Below are positions 14,314-17,423 of a stretch of 17,423 nucleotides of DNA, one piece after another; positions within the stretch are counted from its first letter, which is position 1; the number at the start of each line of letters is the position of its first letter. Origin of the DNA: Balneolales bacterium (GTDB lineage: Bacteria > Bacteroidota > Rhodothermia > Balneolales > HLUCCA01). The position numbers and the translations under genes were made by a program. The notes below the pieces were generated by a model. It saw only the letters and a program-made list of their open reading frames with translations, had not been told where the DNA came from and searched no databases. The DNA is taken from the NCBI GenBank assembly GCA_022565415.1, contig JAIUMT010000029.1, positions 1 to 17,423 on the forward strand, in the 5' to 3' direction.

Positions 14314-17300
14314 ATGGCAAAACGTAACATAACCAATAGCACTCAACCCGATTCGCAGTCACCATCCGAAATGGATCAATCTTCCGTTTCGGAATTGGTT
14401 AAAGGTTCGCTGTTCGACAATTCCATCACAGCACTTTTCGTAACCCGTCCCGAAGGTACCATTCTGGAGGCAAATGATGCCGCCTGTAACATGTTCGGGT
14501 ACTCCACCGAGGAGTTCAAAAAGATTGGAAGAATTGGAATCATAGACCCTGAAACGCCGGGGTTAACTGAGATGTTTCTAGAACGCGAAAAAAAAGGCAG
14601 CATATCAGGCAGATTAATAGCAATTCGCAAAAGTGGCGAGCATTTTTGGTGTGAGTTTTCATCCACAATTTTCGACGGACCCGGCGGATTTAAACTCGCC
14701 AGCGTAATTCTGATTGACGTTTCCGACAAAGTTGATTCAGAATCTAAATTCCGGGGTTTACTAAATAACGTTCCCGGAGTAGTGTTTCGATACGTTCGAG
14801 AAGCCGATGGCAGCGATTTTCTGCAATACGTGAGCAATGGATCGGAAGAGGTGTGGGGGTTTAGTCCGAGTGAAATCACAAAAGACCTCAACATAGTCTG
14901 GAACAATTTCCATAAAGAAGATTTGCCCAGGGTTATTGAATCGATTAAAAAGTCTGCAGAAACGAACTCCCGATGGCACACCGAATACCGCTATCATCAT
15001 CCGGATGGATCTCTTCGTTGGTGCAGAGGTGCAGGCGAACCCATGAGTTATGAGAACGGTCGGGTGGTTTGGGACTCCATTGTGATGGACATCACAGCAG
15101 AGAAGAATGCCGAAAGAGCCGTTGAAAACGAACGCATTCGTTATGAAAAACTCCTTTTTAAAATGCCGGCGTTTGTTGCCATACTTAAGGGTCCCGAGCA
15201 TCAGTATGTTATGGCGAATCCAGAGTATTATACTATTACGGGAAAAACCAGCGATATGATTATTGGTAAAACCGTGAGAGAAGTCTTCCCCGAGCTGGAA
15301 AACCAAGGCATCTACGCGATTCTAGATAACGTTTACAAGTCAGGTGAACCATTCGAAGTATCTGAAATTGGACTGGATGTTCGCATTGGCAACAGCAAAG
15401 AGCCTCAGAAAAGGTATTATAACTTTTCCTACCTGCCCAATACCACCGCAAATGGCACCATTGAAGGAATTCTGGTATTTGGAATAGACGTAACCCACAA
15501 CGTTCTTACCCGCAAAGAAATCGAGGATAGCAACACCAGGTACGAACTGGTTACAAGGGCTACATCAGACGCGATTTGGGATTATCAGCCCCAATCGAAC
15601 CAACTTTTTTGGGGCGAGGGTTTTCATTCATTATTTGGGTACGACGTCTCCAAACTCACTACTGGTTTCGAGAAATGGGTAGATAATGTCCATCCAGAAG
15701 ACATTGAGGAAGTAATTTCGGATGTAGAAAGTTTGATGAGTGGACCTACAAATAGCTGGGACAAGGAGTACCGCTTCAGGAAAGCTGATGGCACTTACGC
15801 CTTCGTGAAAGACAAAGCAATCGTTGTTCGGAATAGTGATGGAATACCTGTTCGCGTCATCGGTGCCATGGAGGACATCACCTCCCGAAAAGAAGAGGAA
15901 CTTCAGTTGAAATTGCTCGAATCGGTCGTTACGAATGCAACAGACGCAGTTCTCATCACGCTGGCAGAGCCGTCCGAATCTCCAGATGGACCCGAAATCG
16001 TGTTTGCAAATAAGGCGTTTGAAAAACTGACCGGCTACAGCGTTGATGAAGTAATCGGTAAAACACCACGTATTCTTCAAGGCCGCCATTCTGAATCGGA
16101 GGAACTTCAGATATTGCGCTCAGCTATTCGAAATAAGCAAAGTGTTGAAGTAGAGATTCTGAATTACAGCAAAAGTGGTACAGAATATTGGATAAACATT
16201 TCGCTAACTCCCATTTTTGAAAATGGAGTCTGCACCCATTTTATTTCTATTCAGCGTGATGTGACAGAACGAAAACTCAGAGACATTCAGAAGACCCTTT
16301 CAACTGATATCAGCCGGATTTTCAACAACGGTGTGAACGTCAGAGAGGCCATTCAGGCTACTCTAGCCGAAATTATCAGATTCAAGCCATTTGATGCGGT
16401 GGAGTTTTGGCAAGTCGATAGAGACAAAAAGTATATCCACCTAATGGGTTACGAAATTGGGAACCCGGAGATCGCTGATTTTTATGAAAAAACTGAGCAG
16501 ACGATTACTTTCGAGAAAGGAGTTGGTCTGCCAGGCATAACCTGGAACAACAAAAAGAGCATCTTCTGGGAAGATCTGGATAGTCAGACAAATTTTATTC
16601 GGCGAAAGGAAGCAGCCGACGCTGGATTGAGCACGGCATATAGCTTTCCCGTGATGGACAGCCAAAATGTGATTGGGGTATTGATAGTGCTTGTGTCGGG
16701 AAATATTGATAAAGAGCGATTGTATATCAATCTATTCGAAGAATTATCGAATCAGCTTGCCTCAGAAATAAACAGAAAAGAGCTGGAAGAAGAGCTATCC
16801 AGAATTTTCTACTCAGCCCCCGACGGAATTACTGTAGCTGGGTTTGATGGATACTTCAAGAAAGTTAACCCGGCTTTTTGCCAAATACTAGGGTATACAG
16901 AGCAGGAACTTCTCACTACACCATTTGTTGAATTCGTTTACACTGCTGACAAAGAAAACACCTTAGGCGAGTACGAAGTCGCAAATGATGGGCGCGGAAA
17001 CTCATATTTTGAGAATAGATATGTTCACAAATCTGGCAAAATCATCTGGTTGTCGTGGACTTACAAAGTATTTCATGACGAGGAAGTCACCTACAGTGTT
17101 GCTAAAGACATTACCGAACAAAAGGAGCTCCGAGAACTGCTCGACAAAGCGAACCGACTTGCAAGAATCGGTAGCTGGGAGATCAACCTCAACAAAAAAG
17201 AAGTCTATTGGTCAGATATAACCTACGAAATCCACGAAGAAAGTCCGGATTTTCGGCCTAATTTGGAAAGCAGCATCAATTACTTTAAAGAGGGGGAATC

Positions 17301-17423
17301 TAAAGATCGCATAGAAAAAGCTGTTGAAGAAACAATGAAAAACGGCACTCCGTGGGATCTCGAACTACCCATAATTACCGGTAAAGGGAATGAAAAATGG
17401 ATCAGGACTATCGGCGAGGTTGA
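14314..17423 (+). CDS. Multi-PAS/GAF sensor protein, probably histidine kinase (3' truncated)
   Basis: The frame from the ATG at 14314 stays open to the window end: 1036 codons with no stop. Domains by approximate residue: PAS1 34-137 (LEANDAACNMFGYSTEEF), PAS2 149-270 (WGFSPSEI, YRYHHPDGSLRW, MDITAEK), PAS3 278-402 (MPAFVAILKG, IIGKTVREVFPELE), PAS4 410-529 (SDAIWDY, LFGYDVSKL, YRFRKADGTY, MEDITSRKEEE), PAS5 534-659 (NATDAVLITL, FEKLTGYSVDEVIGK, QRDVTERK), GAF 663-825 (GVGLPGITWNNKKSIFWED), PAS6 828-943 (YSAPDGITVAGFDGYFKKVN, AKDITEQKEL), then the start of PAS7 (RIGSWEINLNKKEVYWSD). PAS5 has TPRILQG, like LOV domains, but lacks the flavin-binding Cys. There is no signal peptide or membrane helix, so it is a cytoplasmic sensor. 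The catalytic part lies beyond the window; a histidine kinase is most likely by analogy, a cyclase/GGDEF output is possible. Confidence 0.85.
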   Translation, partial: MAKRNITNSTQPDSQSPSEMDQSSVSELVKGSLFDNSITALFVTRPEGTILEANDAACNMFGYSTEEFKKIGRIGIIDPETPGLTEMFLEREKKGSISGRLIAIRKSGEHFWCEFSSTIFDGPGGFKLASVILIDVSDKVDSESKFRGLLNNVPGVVFRYVREADGSDFLQYVSNGSEEVWGFSPSEITKDLNIVWNNFHKEDLPRVIESIKKSAETNSRWHTEYRYHHPDGSLRWCRGAGEPMSYENGRVVWDSIVMDITAEKNAERAVENERIRYEKLLFKMPAFVAILKGPEHQYVMANPEYYTITGKTSDMIIGKTVREVFPELENQGIYAILDNVYKSGEPFEVSEIGLDVRIGNSKEPQKRYYNFSYLPNTTANGTIEGILVFGIDVTHNVLTRKEIEDSNTRYELVTRATSDAIWDYQPQSNQLFWGEGFHSLFGYDVSKLTTGFEKWVDNVHPEDIEEVISDVESLMSGPTNSWDKEYRFRKADGTYAFVKDKAIVVRNSDGIPVRVIGAMEDITSRKEEELQLKLLESVVTNATDAVLITLAEPSESPDGPEIVFANKAFEKLTGYSVDEVIGKTPRILQGRHSESEELQILRSAIRNKQSVEVEILNYSKSGTEYWINISLTPIFENGVCTHFISIQRDVTERKLRDIQKTLSTDISRIFNNGVNVREAIQATLAEIIRFKPFDAVEFWQVDRDKKYIHLMGYEIGNPEIADFYEKTEQTITFEKGVGLPGITWNNKKSIFWEDLDSQTNFIRRKEAADAGLSTAYSFPVMDSQNVIGVLIVLVSGNIDKERLYINLFEELSNQLASEINRKELEEELSRIFYSAPDGITVAGFDGYFKKVNPAFCQILGYTEQELLTTPFVEFVYTADKENTLGEYEVANDGRGNSYFENRYVHKSGKIIWLSWTYKVFHDEEVTYSVAKDITEQKELRELLDKANRLARIGSWEINLNKKEVYWSDITYEIHEESPDFRPNLESSINYFKEGESKDRIEKAVEETMKNGTPWDLELPIITGKGNEKWIRTIGEV

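Noticed and set aside
14376..16665. Several minus-strand open frames of 60-200 codons
   Set aside because: They lie antisense to the long PAS frame, which has clear domain motifs throughout; they are shadows of it.
1..17423. CRISPR array, insertion sequence or rRNA
   Set aside because: No regularly spaced repeats, transposase motifs, terminal repeats with target duplication or rRNA segments were seen by reading.

Overview
The window looks like chromosomal DNA of a marine or soil member of the Bacteroidota/FCB group, probably Balneolota or a relative (inference). Three things support this: a secreted protein with a type IX secretion C-terminal domain of the NYPNPFNP kind, long multi-PAS sensor proteins, and two promoters with the Bacteroidota-type -7 element TAnnTTTG (both TATATTTG) and a TTG/TTTG about 19-20 bases upstream. 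Most genes have medium GC. An AT-richer block at about 226-1780 stands out.

Layout. 1-225 is the 3' end of a DUF1569/DinB-like gene. 226-1780 is an AT-rich accessory block with a compact three-gene operon: an ADP-ribosyltransferase-like toxin, a small antitoxin-like protein and a SecB-like chaperone. This is the architecture of toxin-antitoxin-chaperone (TAC) modules, and the gene order resembles the phage-defence system CmdTAC. It is the most interesting element here. 1781-6208 (minus strand) holds a PhoA-type alkaline phosphatase and a Zn/Cd/Pb-type P1B ATPase. The ATPase carries long low-complexity insertions, one inside the normally compact P domain, and its last 22 codons are duplicated just downstream of its stop. 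6348-8467 (minus) is a secreted beta-propeller-like protein with a T9SS sorting domain, followed by a clear terminator. 8658-9173 (minus) is a CYTH-domain protein and 9346-10569 (minus) an exported erythromycin-esterase/ChaN-like protein.

10866-11264 (plus) is a small DoxX protein. An Arg tRNA (anticodon ACG) with its own promoter and terminator follows at 11409-11578. 11856-12908 (minus) is a lipoprotein built of InlB-like B-repeats. 12909-13466 has no intact gene but contains what may be a frameshifted gene remnant. 13467-13946 (plus) is a DoxX/DUF417-like membrane protein. From 14314 to the window end (plus) runs one very long open reading frame with at least six PAS domains plus a GAF domain, very likely the sensory part of a histidine kinase cut by the window edge.

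The genes mostly act as independent units (envelope, metal and phosphate functions plus signalling). The TAC operon is the one tightly coupled cluster: its genes are separated by 13 bases and then overlap by one base.
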